DNA of 64,000 bases, from NCBI RefSeq assembly GCF_001704415.2, contig NC_030823.1, positions 70,370,458 to 70,434,457 on the forward strand, read 5' to 3'. Positions within the stretch are counted from its first letter, which is position 1. Every line of letters begins with the position of its first letter. Under the pieces are notes generated by a model. The model was given only the letters and a program-made list of their open reading frames with translations, did not search any database and was not told where the DNA came from. A program made the translations under genes and the position numbers. The DNA is from Capra hircus (Eukaryota; Chordata; Mammalia; Artiodactyla; Bovidae). This document shows, piece by piece, positions 43,451 through 54,754 of this stretch.

Positions 43451-43559
43451 AAGAGATGGCTTTGGTGTCAGTTACCCAGACTATATGGTAGAGAACCAGC
43501 ACTCGATCCACAGGGAAGAGCGGCGGTCACTCTCACTCTACACTAAGGTGGCCTCATGT

Positions 43560-43690
43560 GGTGGCGCTAGCATGGGCTTCGGATCAGCCAGGCTCGGGTC
43601 CAGATCTTGGCTTCACAATTCTGTGGCCCAGAGCTTCAGTGGCCTAACGTGTAAAATGAGAATAAATGAGAGGGCTGGGTAGGGGGAGTG
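43560..43690 (+). mobile_element. MIR SINE fragment
   Basis: Sense MIR: 'ggctcgggtccagatcttggc', 'gagcttcagtggcctaacgtgtaaaatgagaataaatgagagg'. Confidence 0.55.
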
Positions 43691-45369
43691 GGGTTTAGAA
43701 TATATGTTAATGGTGCTCCAGCGTTTTTAGTTAAAACCCTGTGCTGATTATACTTTGGAATTTTTGACAAAACAAAAAAACCTACAGAATAACAACAACA
43801 AAATCCCCTAAAACTTTATTGTTTTGGGATGCACTGAATGAAACTAACTCACACCTGTGCTCAGGGTTCGAGAAGCGTTCAACTCACTCTCAGGGTAATC
43901 GGTTACATACTAAAGAGGGGATAAATACTTCGTGATGATTTAAGAACCTGTCTGAGTTTTGTCCCCCAGTGAGATCTGTTGCTTCTCAATGGACAAATGC
44001 TTGGTGCTTTTAGAGCCAAAGGATGACAAGTTAAACAGGGAAAAAACCAAACATTGCACAGTTCAGTGAACCTGGTACATGTGATGCAGTTTAAACTCAC
44101 ACAAAAATTGCCTTTTATAAAACTAAGATAATACAAAATGAGGATAATAATACTCCCTCATTGAGCTGTGGAGAGGGTTGAAAGAGATCAATGTGCAAAG
44201 CAGGGACATAAAGGACACTGGTGAGGATGTTGGTGGGTCAGGATGTGGCCTGTGTCTCCAGCTCTCCCGAACGTGCTCCTCAGAACTTACATCATGAGAG
44301 TCTGTCTGCAGGAATGTGTCCTGCACATGTACTCTCTGGCCTGTCTGGTGGACAGGGACCCACGTCCATAAAAGTGCCATGGAATCATGGGAGAATCATG
44401 GAATCATGGGAAAATCATGGAATCATACATAGCCATGGAATCATGGCTTCATGAAGCTGGAGCAGAACTCAGAGACCCATGTCATGGAGCCTCTAACATC
44501 ATGTGTAGAGGACTGAGGCCCAGAGAGGAGAAGAGATGGCCAAGGCCATGCAACTCACAACCAGCTGGGCAAGTCAGGACCGGGTGGCAGGCTCCCCAAC
44601 TGCCCGCCCCTGGCCCTTCTCATCCTCCCCCAGCTCCTGTGTCTGCATCCCCTCCTTATGCCTGGAGAAGGGCTCTTCAGAAGCAGCCCCCTGCTTTGGC
44701 ATCTGGCCTAAAGGCCCAGCCCTGTGAAGTTCACCTCCAAACAGGGAGGCTGTGTCCGCAAAGGCTTCCTGAGGAACATTTATGGCACAGGAGGAAAATG
44801 CCTGACAGCTAGGGACAGATTCTTCTCCAAGTCAAATCTGGGTGGGTAGGAGGAAAACTGGAAGTGAAGGGATGGGACAGTTCAGAGCAAACCACCCCCA
44901 GACCTGGTCAAGCACCTTCTGGAACACATCTGCTCCTCAGAGGTGGCTGTTTGCTGCTCTTGTTTCTGGAATGGAGTTGATGTTTCTATATTTGGATGCT
45001 GTGCCATCTCTAAGCCTCCCAAGGGTTTTGAGTTCCCTGGAGTCCCTTCTCTCATGACCCACTCCCCATCCCTCCCGCCAGAAGCCTGTGCCAGCCCAGC
45101 AATGTGAGGGCTGAGGCTCCTCCCACTTCAGAGCCTGGAGGGAAGGGCACCCTCCTCTGGTGACAGGCAGGTGGTGGACAGAAGGCCACTCTGAGGGCCG
45201 CAGGCTCTGCTAGAGGTCCTGGTTCCTGGATGCCCCTCAGAACTACCTGGGGGACTTTTCCAAGTCACCGAAGCCTGGTCCTCACCAGAGACCTGGATGC
45301 AGAATGGCTGAATTGTGGCCCTGACACTTTGTTTTTCCTTTTTAAATAATTCAATCAATCACAATTCAA
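43691..45369. other. Intergenic, MIR traces and a small minisatellite
   Basis: 44100-44220 and 44460-44600 look like degraded MIR. The minisatellite is at 44378-44452. 45225-45310 recalls a hAT-Charlie-type repeat. No gene. Confidence 0.4.
44378..44452. repeat. ATCATGGRA minisatellite
   Basis: The core AATCATGG is repeated about six times (near 44384, 44394, 44402, 44412, 44420 and 44439), with units GGAATCATGG, GAGAATCATGG and GAAAATCATGG. It ends with a CATGG/CATGAAG variant. Confidence 0.8.
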
Positions 45370-45770
45370 GTTATCTTTTATTTTAGCCATGCTACAGCTT
45401 GTAGGATCTTAGTTCCCCATTATTTCGTTCAGTCACTAAGTCATGTCCAATTCTTTGCAACCCAGTGGACTGCAGCACGCCAGGCTCCCCTGTCCTTCAC
45501 TATCTCCTGGAGCTTGCTCAAACTCATGTCCATTGACTCGGTGATGCCATCCAATCATCTCATCCTGTCTTCCTCTTCTCCTCCCGCCTTCAACCTTTCC
45601 CAGCATCAGGAAACTCATCTTTTCCAGTAAGCTGGCTCTTCACATCAGGTGGCCAAAGTATTGGAGCTTCCGCTTCAGCATCAGTCCTTAGTTCCCTGAC
45701 CAGGAATCAAACCCAAGCCCTAGGCAATGAGAGCACAGAGTCCCAACCACTTGGACTCCCCAGGGATTTT
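45370..45770 (-). mobile_element. CHR-2-type SINE split by BovB
   Basis: Antisense. The left part (45370-45417) has 'ttttagccatgctacagcttgtaggatcttagttccc'-type tail-side sequence. The right part (45697-45770) has 'tgaccaggaatcaaacccaagcc' and 'aaccacttggactccccaggg'. Duplicated target: CTTAGTTCCC. Confidence 0.8.
45420..45686 (-). mobile_element. BovB 3' end inserted in CHR-2 SINE
   Basis: Antisense BovB tail: 'cgttcagtcactaagtcatg', 'gtggactgcagcacgccagg', 'gtgatgccatccaatcatctcatcc', 'cacatcaggtggccaaagtattggagc'. CTTAGTTCCC lies on both sides (45408-45417 and 45687-45696). Confidence 0.9.
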
Positions 45771-47544
45771 TTACTTTTACTCCCTGGAACTTTTTACTTT
45801 AAAAAAAAAAAAATAAAGAACAAGCCACACAGGGCTTCTGACCTGTACCCAAGTTGAGAGCTGCAGGGTGTGGAGATCAGATATGCCAACCAGCGTTAAG
45901 GTGCCAACATTCGACGTTTTGAAATATGTGAGTTAGAGCAGGTTTGAGGTTGGTCCTCTAAGTCTCCTCTGGCTCACACTCTCAAGGAGAAAAGGCTGGT
46001 GGGGCAGCTCTGCCCACACCCTGAGCCTTCCCTGACAGCCTGGCCCTGATACCCGCTCACAGCCAGGATGCGCTGCACTCGATCTCCCACTTTATTCCTC
46101 CCCAAACCTCGGGCTCACCGCCAGTCTGAGACACCAAAGGAAATGTATCTTGAACGCAGACATCGTCTTCACTTTCTCAGCAGAGAAAGGCTGGAAGTCA
46201 GCAATCCCAAGCGGCCGCTCTTGGCTTTTAACCTGCCCGGGGATCCCCTAGGGACCGTGTTCCAGAGCAGGCTCTGGTTCTGAGGGTCTGGGGTGCGGCC
46301 TGAGAGTCTGCATTTCTAGTGAGCTCCCAGGGGAGGCTGTTGCTGCTGTCCAAGGACCACACTCGGGTCTACACCACTTACAAACAACACGGCTCTCGCC
46401 ATGAATGGGTCTGGGTGCTTGCAAAGAGGACACACCATGGCCATGGCAAACAACCATCTTGGTTTGCCTGGGACTGAGGGAATCCCCAGGAAGTGAGACT
46501 CTCAGCGCTAAAATCTGACACTGTCCAGGGAAGCCAGGATGCTCGGTCACCCGCCTATAAGCCCACGTCCCCGGACAGTTAGTTTAGGTGAAGACCTGAA
46601 ATAGACATGGAGGGGTGGTGGTCAAGAACACTTATGAAGTAACAAACAAGATATTATAAATTGTTTCCCTGTAGAAAAGGGACTTCTTTTTCATATCGTG
46701 TTAACCCCAATTTTTATTCTCTGAAAATTTTGTTTATAAAAGAATGTGCTGAGTCAGAGAATAAAACATTGTTTTATATGGGTCTAAATCTGAAATCCAT
46801 AAATGCTGTTAAGTTAATTTAAAATTTTTAAAAATATGTTTCCTAGTTAAACCCAAGACATGACAACTCTACAGGAAAGCACTTGGTGGGGGGGAGTGGA
46901 TTAAACTCATGGTCCCTGAGAAATGGGGGTTGGTCAGGGAGGGCTGAGCTCTGAGTTGTGATGGGACATGAAGACGTTGGAGAGTAACCCGCAGCCTGGG
47001 TGAGGGGAAGGCTTTTCACTCCTACATGAGTCAGCTTTGGTGGGTGTTGATTTTGCCTGATGCCATTCTGTCTCGTTTGTCAGGAGCTACAAGGCCATTA
47101 AAAATCATGTCCAAGCACGCTCCGGTGTATTTGTATTGAAAGCCTCCATCTAATTCTTAATAGCCACTGTCTTCCCCGCATGCCCAGAAATTGCCCTGGC
47201 CTCCCCGCCCAGATGGCTTCCAGAGAATGTCACACAGTGCAGAGGTCTGAGGGCCGTAGCCCAGGCGTGAGGGCCCTGAGGGTCTCCTGGAGACATGAGG
47301 CCTCACGAAAACTTGAACAGACCTGGGAAAGCTGGGAGGCTGCTCTGGGAAGGCTCTCACACCAAAACTACACACAGTGCTTTCAGCAACGCAGCCATTC
47401 TCTGGCCTCTGGGTTCTGATTCCTAGAATTCAGAGTGTGTGGGTTTGGAATACACTGTACTCTGGGCTGGGGCACAGAAAAGCTTCTTACAAAATATATT
47501 AAAATAAGTGCAGCTTTATTTCTTCAGCAGTGGTTAGGATATGA
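45771..47544. other. Intergenic, old repeat trace
   Basis: 46250-46385 recalls a hAT-Charlie-type repeat ('ggggtgcggcctgagagtctgcatttctagtgagctcccaggggaggctg' layout). AT-rich from 46620 to 46860. No gene recognised. Confidence 0.4.
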
Positions 47545-47730
47545 GCTTTGGAGTTGGGCAGGAATAAGGGCAAGGTCAGTTCTGGAGTTTTCTAGCAGTC
47601 TGACCTTGGCAAATTACTTAACCCCCAGACCCCTGGTTTCTTCATCTGTAAACAGAGTATTTGAGTATCTGGTCTTTGGGTTGTGGTGCCTGGTGCCTCG
47701 GCTGGCACGCAGTCAGTGCCCCAGAAGAGA
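47545..47730 (+). mobile_element. MIR SINE
   Basis: Sense MIR core: 'cagtctgaccttggcaaattacttaacc', 'ggtttcttcatctgtaaacagag', then 'tgcctcggctggcacgcagtcagtgcc'. Confidence 0.75.
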
Positions 47731-47959
47731 AGCTATGTTATGGTCGCTGATATTGTCCCAGTTTCACAGAGCCCTGGAGAAGGAGCCGAGCAGGACCCCA
47801 GCTGGGCCTCCTTTAAGGAGCCACTCATCATTGGCACATAGTAACCGAAAGCTCCAAGATGCTGCCAAGTGGCTTGAAAAGATGTGTTAGAAATCCATGT
47901 CTGCTCAAGGAGATCCAAAATCTCAGTTCACAGAGCTTAGAGGTCAGGTGGGCTTATTT

Positions 47960-48420
47960 TTTCAAATAAATGGTTTGTTTCTGAAGAGTCCTCAACTGGC
48001 AGAAAAGTTGTAAAGCTGCTACAGAGACTTCGCACACACCCCACCCCCCGTGTCCCCGCTGCTAACATCTTGGCGTGCCATGGCTGGCACACAGAAAGAA
48101 GCAGCAGCACTGTGCCATCACAGCCTGAAGCCCACTCTGGATTCTGATTTCCGTGGGTTTGTTTTTTCTTTTAACCTAATGTCCCTTTTCTGTTCCAAGA
48201 CGGCATCTAGGCTGCCACGGGACACTGAGTTGTCCTGGCCATGGCTCCTTGAGGTTCTCCGCTGGCGGTTTCTTAGACTCGCCTTGGTTTTGACGCCCTG
48301 ACAGATCTGCACACTGAGGAGCTGCCTTTTACAAAGGAGGAAGCATGGGCCCAGGAGACGGCAGAGCTGCTTAAGGGACTGTATATAGAACTCTCTTCTC
48401 CATGGTCTTCTTGTCCGGGT
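47960..48420 (-). mobile_element. Old L1 3' UTR (L1ME-like)
   Basis: Antisense pattern: 'ggcagaaaagttgtaaagctgctacagag', 'gtgtccccgctgctaacatc', 'ctaggctgccacgggacactgagttgtcctggccatggctcc', 'tttgacgccctgacagatctgc'. Strongly diverged; the name is approximate. Confidence 0.45.
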
Positions 48421-49185
48421 GAGGTGCGCAGCAAACCCTTCCATCACCGCGAGCACAGAGGTCAGTTTCTGCTGGGCACTGGGACAGCCCAGGCTCTGTA
48501 TTAACGTGCCACCCCGGCGAGTCAGTGGGTCTTGCTGGATGCCCTTGACTCCTCAGGACTCCTGGGTCCCCACGCCCTTCCCTGCCTGGCTGCTGTTCCT
48601 GTCCACCCCCAGCCCAGCCCGGGGCCCCTCCAGGCGCCTGCCAGGCCTCTCACATCACGGGGACGTGCGGAGGAGAGAGGAACCCACCTTCAGGCTAGGT
48701 CCCTGGGCAAACAGGCGGTGCTGACCAGCCTTGACCTGCACCCCTGGGGCCCTCTTTGTCTCCCAGGGAGCCCCGCACCGCCTCCCTGCTGGGCAGGGCT
48801 TGCTGGGGCCCAGCTGTCCAGTTTTTGTCTGTCTTCCCTTCTCCTGTGGTGAGACTGTGAGGAGACTGCAGCCTTTTCATTTATAGAAACAATCCTCATC
48901 CCCACCTGCATCCTTGCCTCTGTGTGGGGAAATGCCTACTCATGGTAGTCCGCCTGCCGTGCCAGGCTCGTGCCGACCCGACTTGTTCCCCTGCAGGCGC
49001 TAGTTCCAAGCAGAGTCCTTGCAGGAGTCATCTGTTTCCTAGGTGGTCCAGGGTGGAGGGGCTGGGATGGAGGAGCATCCTCAGAGATTCATGAGCCAGA
49101 CCGCTAAGCATCTCTAGGGTGGGCACATTTCTGCTTTCTCTTTTTCAGATGAGAACCGGTATAGTGCCTGAGACATTAAGTAAGT
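48421..49185. other. Intergenic, no gene recognised
   Basis: GC-rich non-coding sequence with chance open frames. Confidence 0.5.
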
Positions 49186-49187
49186 AA

Positions 49188-49406
49188 GTAAGTGTTAGTC
49201 GCTCAGTCCTGTCTGACTCTGCGACTCCTTAGATTGTAGCCCGCCAGGCTCCTCTGTCCCTAAAATTGTCCAGGCAAGAATACTGGAGTGGGTTGCCATT
49301 GCCTTCTCCAGGAGATCTTCCTGACCCAGAGGTCGAACCTGCATCTCTTAACACTTCCTGCATTGGCAGGTGGGTACTTTACCACCAGCACTACGCTGGG
49401 AAGCCC
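49188..49406 (-). mobile_element. Bov-tA SINE, near full length
   Basis: Antisense: a TAAG-repeat tail, 'tcgctcagtcctgtctgac', 'ggcaagaatactggagtggg', head end 'ctacgctgggaagccc'. A microsatellite starts directly at the head end. Confidence 0.92.
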
Positions 49407-49530
49407 ATAAATATATATACATACATATGTATACATATATATATACACACATACATACATAGGTACATGTCTATATATATGTATACATAAGTATACGTAC
49501 ATACACACATACACATATATATATATAATT
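49407..49530. repeat. TA/CA/CATA compound microsatellite
   Basis: Alternating ATATAT, ACATACAT, ACACAC and GTATACAT units over about 120 bp, directly beside the SINE head. Open frames made of repeated Tyr/Ile/Met/Cys here are artefacts. Confidence 0.9.
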
Positions 49531-50620
49531 TCTCATAAAATCCAACAGAAGAACAATTCTGAGAGCATGCAGGAGTCTGAAGGTCACCAGAGGTCATGTG
49601 ACAGATCTCCCCAGGGGAGCTTCCAGATGTTTCCTTTACACGAAGAGAGGAAGAGTGAGGTCTCACGTCGTGTCTCAGACCTGAGTGAGGCTAGTTCTGG
49701 AACTGGAGGCTTGTAGGGGAGGGAATAAAGTCTGAAGGGCCGAGGCCTCTCCTCTCCCCAGATCCCCTCCTCTCTGTGATATGAGGGCAGCCGAGGACGG
49801 GAAGAGAAGGGAACAGGAGAGAGAGACGAGGTAAGAGCAGCCAGAGGAGGCTGGCAGGCACCTGGGGGCCGTTCGCACCTGCTTATCCATGGGGAAGTGG
49901 ATGTAAAACCACCCAGAAAACAGCCGTGTTTCGGCCTTGCTGCCCTGGCCTTGTCTTGAGAGCTATGAACTCAAATGCCCTTGAATGCAGGCTTGAGAAC
50001 CCGCCCAAGGCGGGATGCCATCTGTGAGCAGGCAGAACAGAAGCCAGGGAGTGGGCCGCGCCAGCCAGGCGGGCGGGGTGGAGGGAGTGTAAAGTGCCGC
50101 TCAGGGAGCCTTGGCGGTGAGCAGAAAGTCTAGGTATTATGCTGTGCTCCAGGGCTCCACCCGGCAAGAGGATTGCACGAAAGACCCTGAGAGCCATCAG
50201 GGATGGCCTGGCCATCTGTCGCAGGGCAGACACTTCCTACATTATTTCATCCCCCACTCAGTGAAGCCCCGGGAGATCAGCAGGGTCACTGCTGAGGTCT
50301 CACCCAGCTTGCGTGCCTGGCCGGGGGTCTGCCTCGGGTCCGTGTGATTCAGGAGCAGACGCTCAGAGCCCCACATGGATGCTCACCTCTGTCTCCCACG
50401 GTTGCAGTAGGTGAGCTCCCCGGGTCCAGCGAGGGTGGGAAAGTCTGATCAGCAGGGAAAGGCCGGGCCTCGAGGCAAGGCTGTTTAGCCTCGAGGCAAG
50501 GCTGTTAAAACACAACCTGAAGCAGACGTTGGGTGTTTGCTGTTTGAAACCCTCTCCCTCTTAGGCGAGACCAGGCAAGCCTCACAAACGAGCCGTCAAG
50601 ATCCTGAGTCCTGTGCTGGA
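49531..50620. other. Intergenic, no gene recognised
   Basis: GC-moderate sequence. The only notable structure is the 21-bp tandem duplication at 50467-50508. Confidence 0.5.
50467..50508. repeat. 21-bp tandem duplication
   Basis: GCCTCGAGGCAAGGCTGTTTA (first 20 bases shared) at 50467-50487 is followed immediately by a second copy at 50488-50508 that differs at a single position. Each copy contains the palindrome CCTCGAGG. Confidence 0.9.
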
Positions 50621-50629
50621 GCCTACCCG

Positions 50630-50715
50630 GCCTTCAGTCTGTAGCTGCCACTCAGCACCCCGAGTCAGTTACTTAACATTTTTGTGCCTCCAGCTCCTCA
50701 TTTGTAAATCCCCCG
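50630..50715 (+). mobile_element. MIR SINE fragment
   Basis: Sense core: 'gtcagttacttaacatttttgtgcctccagctcctcatttgtaaatc'-like sequence. Confidence 0.6.
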
Positions 50716-51555
50716 AGGGCACTTGGGAGATGGAGCGAGACCAGTTCACCAATGCCAGGCCTGGGCTCCGTGACGTCACTTGTCTCCACGGCTGTGGCTG
50801 CAGGCTCTCCTTTCTGCCTCTGCCCCGGGCATCCTCACTGAGGAAAGGCAGCGGCACAGAGGTGACTCTCCAGCTGGGCTTTGGTCAAGGATTAATGCAG
50901 AGGAGCAACCCAAATAGCCCAGGGCTTTTCCGGACTGAATCCAGACTCAAGTGTGCTGCTGATCCGAGGTACCTCGAAGCTCAGCGTGTGTCCTGGTGGT
51001 GGAACGGGCCCCAGCTGGTGCCTTTGAGTTCTGCCTCCAATAAGTCGAAATAGAAGATCCTCCCCTGATCTCTTTCCAGACCCTCCTCACTAAGCAAATG
51101 CAACCTCTCCCAGGGTCTCCGTGGGCTGGCATTCAGGTCTTGGTGGATGCCAACCTTGGCGGTGGCTGGCACCAGTTGGGAACCTGGGGCAGGTGTTTGT
51201 TGTGAAGAACAACAGGCCTCTCTGGGTGACATGTCCTGAGTGTGCTCTGTGACATCAGGGGAAGTCAGGCGGACAACTCTTGGTTTGAGTGACCAGATGG
51301 CTGGACAGCTGGTGTCACAGGAGCAGTGACAAGGAGGGTGGAGACGCCTCTGGGACGGGTCATCCTCCCAGGGCACAGGACCAAGGTGCAGAAGGGGCAG
51401 AAAGGCTGGGCCCACAGCTACTCTGGAAGGCCACCTAGGGCTGGCCACACACATGCTTCATCTACCCTCCCTCCCCATCTGCTCCAGCTGCAAACCCTGC
51501 AGACTGGTCTCTGCCCCACCTAACTTGCCAGTCTCTTAGGGAGGTCACCTTACTC
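50716..51555. other. Intergenic, no gene recognised
   Basis: The open frame 50613-51053 begins in the MIR and shows no domain. Nothing else recognised. Confidence 0.5.
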
Positions 51556-51557
51556 TC

Positions 51558-51690
51558 CAAGAGGAAGGAATGGCAACCCTCTCTTGCCTGGAGAATCCCA
51601 TGGACAGAGGAGTCTGGTGGGCTACAGTCCATGGGGTGGCAAAGAGTTGGACGTGACTGAAGTGACCGAGCATGCACGCACGCACTGTAC
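51558..51690 (+). mobile_element. Bov-tA/Bov-A 3' half
   Basis: Sense: 'aggaaggaatggcaaccc', 'ggagaatcccatggacagagg', 'tggggtggcaaagagttggacgtgactg', then GCACGCACGCAC. Confidence 0.88.
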
Positions 51691-51884
51691 TCTCCAAACG
51701 ACCTAACCCAGTGTTTACATTTCTGCCCTTCCCTTACACGCTCTTTCTGCAACATCTGCACTCTCACATTCTTAAAACCATCTCTTCTATTGGAACTGGG
51801 GTTAGATACTGTCCCTATGTGGCCTCCTACTCTTTGCGCTTGTTTCTTGCTCTTCTTTGCTGATTTTTCTTTGTTTTTGTGCCG

Positions 51885-52117
51885 TGCGGTGCTGTGTTGT
51901 GCTAAGTCACTTTAGTCATGTCTGACTCTTTGCAACCCTAAGGACTGTAGCCCCACCAGGCTCCTCTGTCCATGGGATTCTCCAGGAAAGAATACTGGAA
52001 TGGGTTGCCATGTTCTTCTCCAGCAGATCTGCCCGACCCAGGGATCGAACCCTTGTCTCCTGTGTCTCCTGCATTGGCAGGTGGATTCTTTACCACTCGC
52101 GCCACCTGGGAAGCCCT
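51885..52117 (-). mobile_element. Bov-tA SINE, full length
   Basis: Antisense: 'gctgtgttgtgctaagtcac', 'ggactgtagccccaccaggc', 'gaaagaatactggaatggg', head end 'gcgccacctgggaagccc'. Confidence 0.92.
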
Positions 52118-52299
52118 TCTTTCTTTTCAGCCCAGTGTAGCCTCCAGGCTGCCCTTCCATTGCTCTCTCCACTCTTGGGGCACATTCATCCCCACAGCTG
52201 GGCTCTCTCCCCAACAATCCTGCTCTCTGGTTCCTGCCTAAACCTCCCTGTTGAGACTCTATACCCAATTGCCCACTGGTCAGTGCCCCCCAGGCCTGT

Positions 52300-53030
52300 G
52301 GGCTCAACATGCCCTCGGTGCCCACCCCAGCCGGCTCCTCCTCTAGCACTGCATTCTGCAGCGGATGACACCAGCCTGCCTCTGGTCACTCAAGCCAGGA
52401 GCTGTCCGCCGGACTTCCCCTACATGTGGTTGCTCACCACACCTCATCTCCTCGACCTCTCCAGTGGTTCTAGACTCCTTCCTTCTTCTCCACTGCCTTC
52501 GTTCAGCTGGTATCATTTCCTCCTGGGCTGCGACCACACCCTCCCATACCATGTTCCCTCCCAGGTTCATCCTCTATCTCATTATTGGGGTGACCTTTCT
52601 AGAGCATGAGCTGGTGATGCTCAACTGCTCGAAGCTTCCACTGGGACTCCATCACCTTCAGAAGATCGCTTCAACTCCTGGGTCATCCTGTTCAGCGGTC
52701 TAACTGGCTGTCTCACAAAGTAATCACCAGCACCCTTGGGCTGACCAGCCTGCAGGCCCCTGCCTGCCTCCAGGTTTTTACCCACAGTCCCCTCTGTCCT
52801 AATTCTAACCCATCCTTTCGATGTAATTCAGGGGTCACCTCCGTTAGGAACATTTGCCCTGACCTGTACTTCTTGCTATTTATAAGAGCCTGTCTCCCCT
52901 TAGGCAAAGTTCTTTCAGAGCGATTACCACACCGAATAGGGATAACTGATTTACACCTGTCTCCTGAGCTCCAGGACTGATCTTCTATCTATGTCCAGCA
53001 CTTCTCACTGTGTTGCTAATAAAAATCAAG
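52300..53030 (+). mobile_element. Probable L2 LINE 3' region
   Basis: Sense L2-like order: 'ttggggtgacctttctagagc', 'tcaggggtcacctccgttaggaacatttgccctgacc', 'ctcctgagctccaggactgatc', 'gtccagcacttctcactg'. The 199-codon open frame at 52010-52609 crosses this and the preceding SINE and is not a gene. Confidence 0.5.
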
Positions 53031-53247
53031 AGTGAAGAGAGAGGATGCTGAGAAAGCTAAGGCAGACATAGCTACTTAATAAGAACTGTCACCTGGGGTC
53101 AAACCAAGAGCTAAGCAGTGTTCTGGCTCTGACGGAAGTTCTGGTGAATTATTAGGAGGAGAACGAATCATAGCTTCTGAAACTGGAAGGGTCAGTAAAG
53201 GTCCTCTAGTGTAATACTTCACAGAGAGGTGAAGAGCAATCCCGAGG

Positions 53248-53463
53248 TCCTGTTGTTGTTTAGCCACTAAGTCATGTTTAACTCTTCTGTGGCTCCATGG
53301 ACTGTAACCCACCAGGCTCCTCTGTCCACAGGATTTTTCCAGGCAAGAATACTGGAGTGGGTTGACATTTCCTTCTCCAGGGGATCCTCCCGATCCAGGG
53401 ATTGAACCCGTGTCTCCTGCACTGGCTGGCGGGTTCTTTACCACTCAGCCACCAGGAAAGCCC
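53248..53463 (-). mobile_element. Bov-tA SINE
   Basis: Antisense: TGTTGTTGTTTAG tail, 'ccatggactgtaacccaccagg', 'ggcaagaatactggagtggg', head end 'cagccaccaggaaagccc'. Confidence 0.92.
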
Positions 53464-54023
53464 TCCCTTGTCATGCAGTTCATCAAAACAGACCTAGAGG
53501 AACCTGGGTTCCCAGACTTCGAGCCCACCGCTCCTGTAATTTCACCGTGCTGACACCTGAAGGGAAAATTAGGAGTGTTTTCTAAAAGGTCCTGAAGTCT
53601 CTTAAATATACATTATGGCTTCCCGTCTGTGATTCATTTTAACATTCTTCTTAACCAGTTTATATTATCAATATTCTTAGAGATTTGATAATACATATCG
53701 TGAATATACAAATGTCACTAAGCACGTAAAATTTGTGAATATCTGTGTCTGAAAGTTTATCCTTGTATTGAACAGACGTTAGCCTTCCCCTAACTTGCCT
53801 CTTTGGGTGTAAGCCCGACAATATCCCTCTTTAAAATGTGATAGAGCACAGAACAAACCACAATGTGGTTTCAGAGATAAATTTCCTCTCATCACGCTCT
53901 TCCATCAGCTGCCTGTCATTAAATTCAAAGCTGTCTCTTCTGTTCATTTGTTCTTCGTTTATATCAAGAAGCGAGTCACTATTAGGGTCAATCTCCATAA
54001 CACTCATTCTTTCTTCTAGAACA
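53464..54023. other. Intergenic, AT-rich, no gene recognised
   Basis: AT-rich single-copy-looking sequence; nothing recognised. Confidence 0.5.
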
Positions 54024-54035
54024 TGGTTATTTATT

Positions 54036-54425
54036 CAGTTCAATTCAGTCACTCAGTCACGTTCGACTCTTTGCGACCCCCTGGACTGCAGCACGCCAGG
54101 CTTCCCTGTCCATCACCAACTTCCAGAGCTTTCTCAAACTCGTGTCCATTGAGTCAGTGATGCCATCCAACCATCTCATCCTCTGTTGTCCCCTTCTCCT
54201 CCTGCCTTCAATCTTTCTCAGCATCAGGGTCTTTTCCAATGAGTCAGTTCTTTGCATCAGGTGGCCAAAGCATTAGAGTTTCAGCTTCAATATCAGTCCT
54301 TCCAATGAATATTCAGGACTGATTTCCTTTAGAATGGACTGGTTGGATTTCCTTACTGTCCAAAGGACTCTCAAGAGTCTTCTGCAACACCATAGTTCAA
54401 AAACATCAATTCTTCGGCGCTCAGC
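54036..54425 (-). mobile_element. BovB 3' end with perfect target-site duplication
   Basis: Antisense BovB tail from TTCAATTCAGTCACTCAGTC through 'gagtcagtgatgccatccaacc', 'catcaggtggccaaagc' and 'ggactctcaagagtcttctgc' to 'cttcggcgctcagc'. TGGTTATTTATT flanks it exactly (54024-54035 and 54426-54437). The complementary strand keeps a stretch of the ORF2 C-terminus (RRRRGQQRMRWLDGITDSMD). Confidence 0.93.
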
Positions 54426-54754
54426 TGGTTATTTATTGATCACATACTATCCCACGCACCTTTCTTTAACATCTTTTAGTTTCTGCTCTTCCCAAACAAA
54501 GAACCCCCCTCTCTCTTTTTTTGATTTCTAGAAATCTTTATTAAGCACTTTAAAGAATTTCCATAATTCCTGACTTCAAATGGCTCCAAGTAATTGTGGA
54601 GACTCAGCGTACAGAACATCTTATCTGAGATCGGAAGTCTCTCCATGCAAATCTCAGAAAGTCCCCTCAGGACAGGCCTGGGGGTGGGCTGGTCCAGAGG
54701 CGCTGATGCCTCGTTTGTCATGCGGTGATTTACAGCCCTCTAGCGACTGAAGCG

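Noticed and set aside
49260..49666. Tyr/Cys/Met/Ile-rich minus-strand frames
   Set aside because: Translation of the TA/CA microsatellite and the neighbouring SINE.
52010..52609. Longest open frame in the window (199 codons, +)
   Set aside because: It starts inside an antisense Bov-tA and runs through L2-like sequence. No domain, no splice context.
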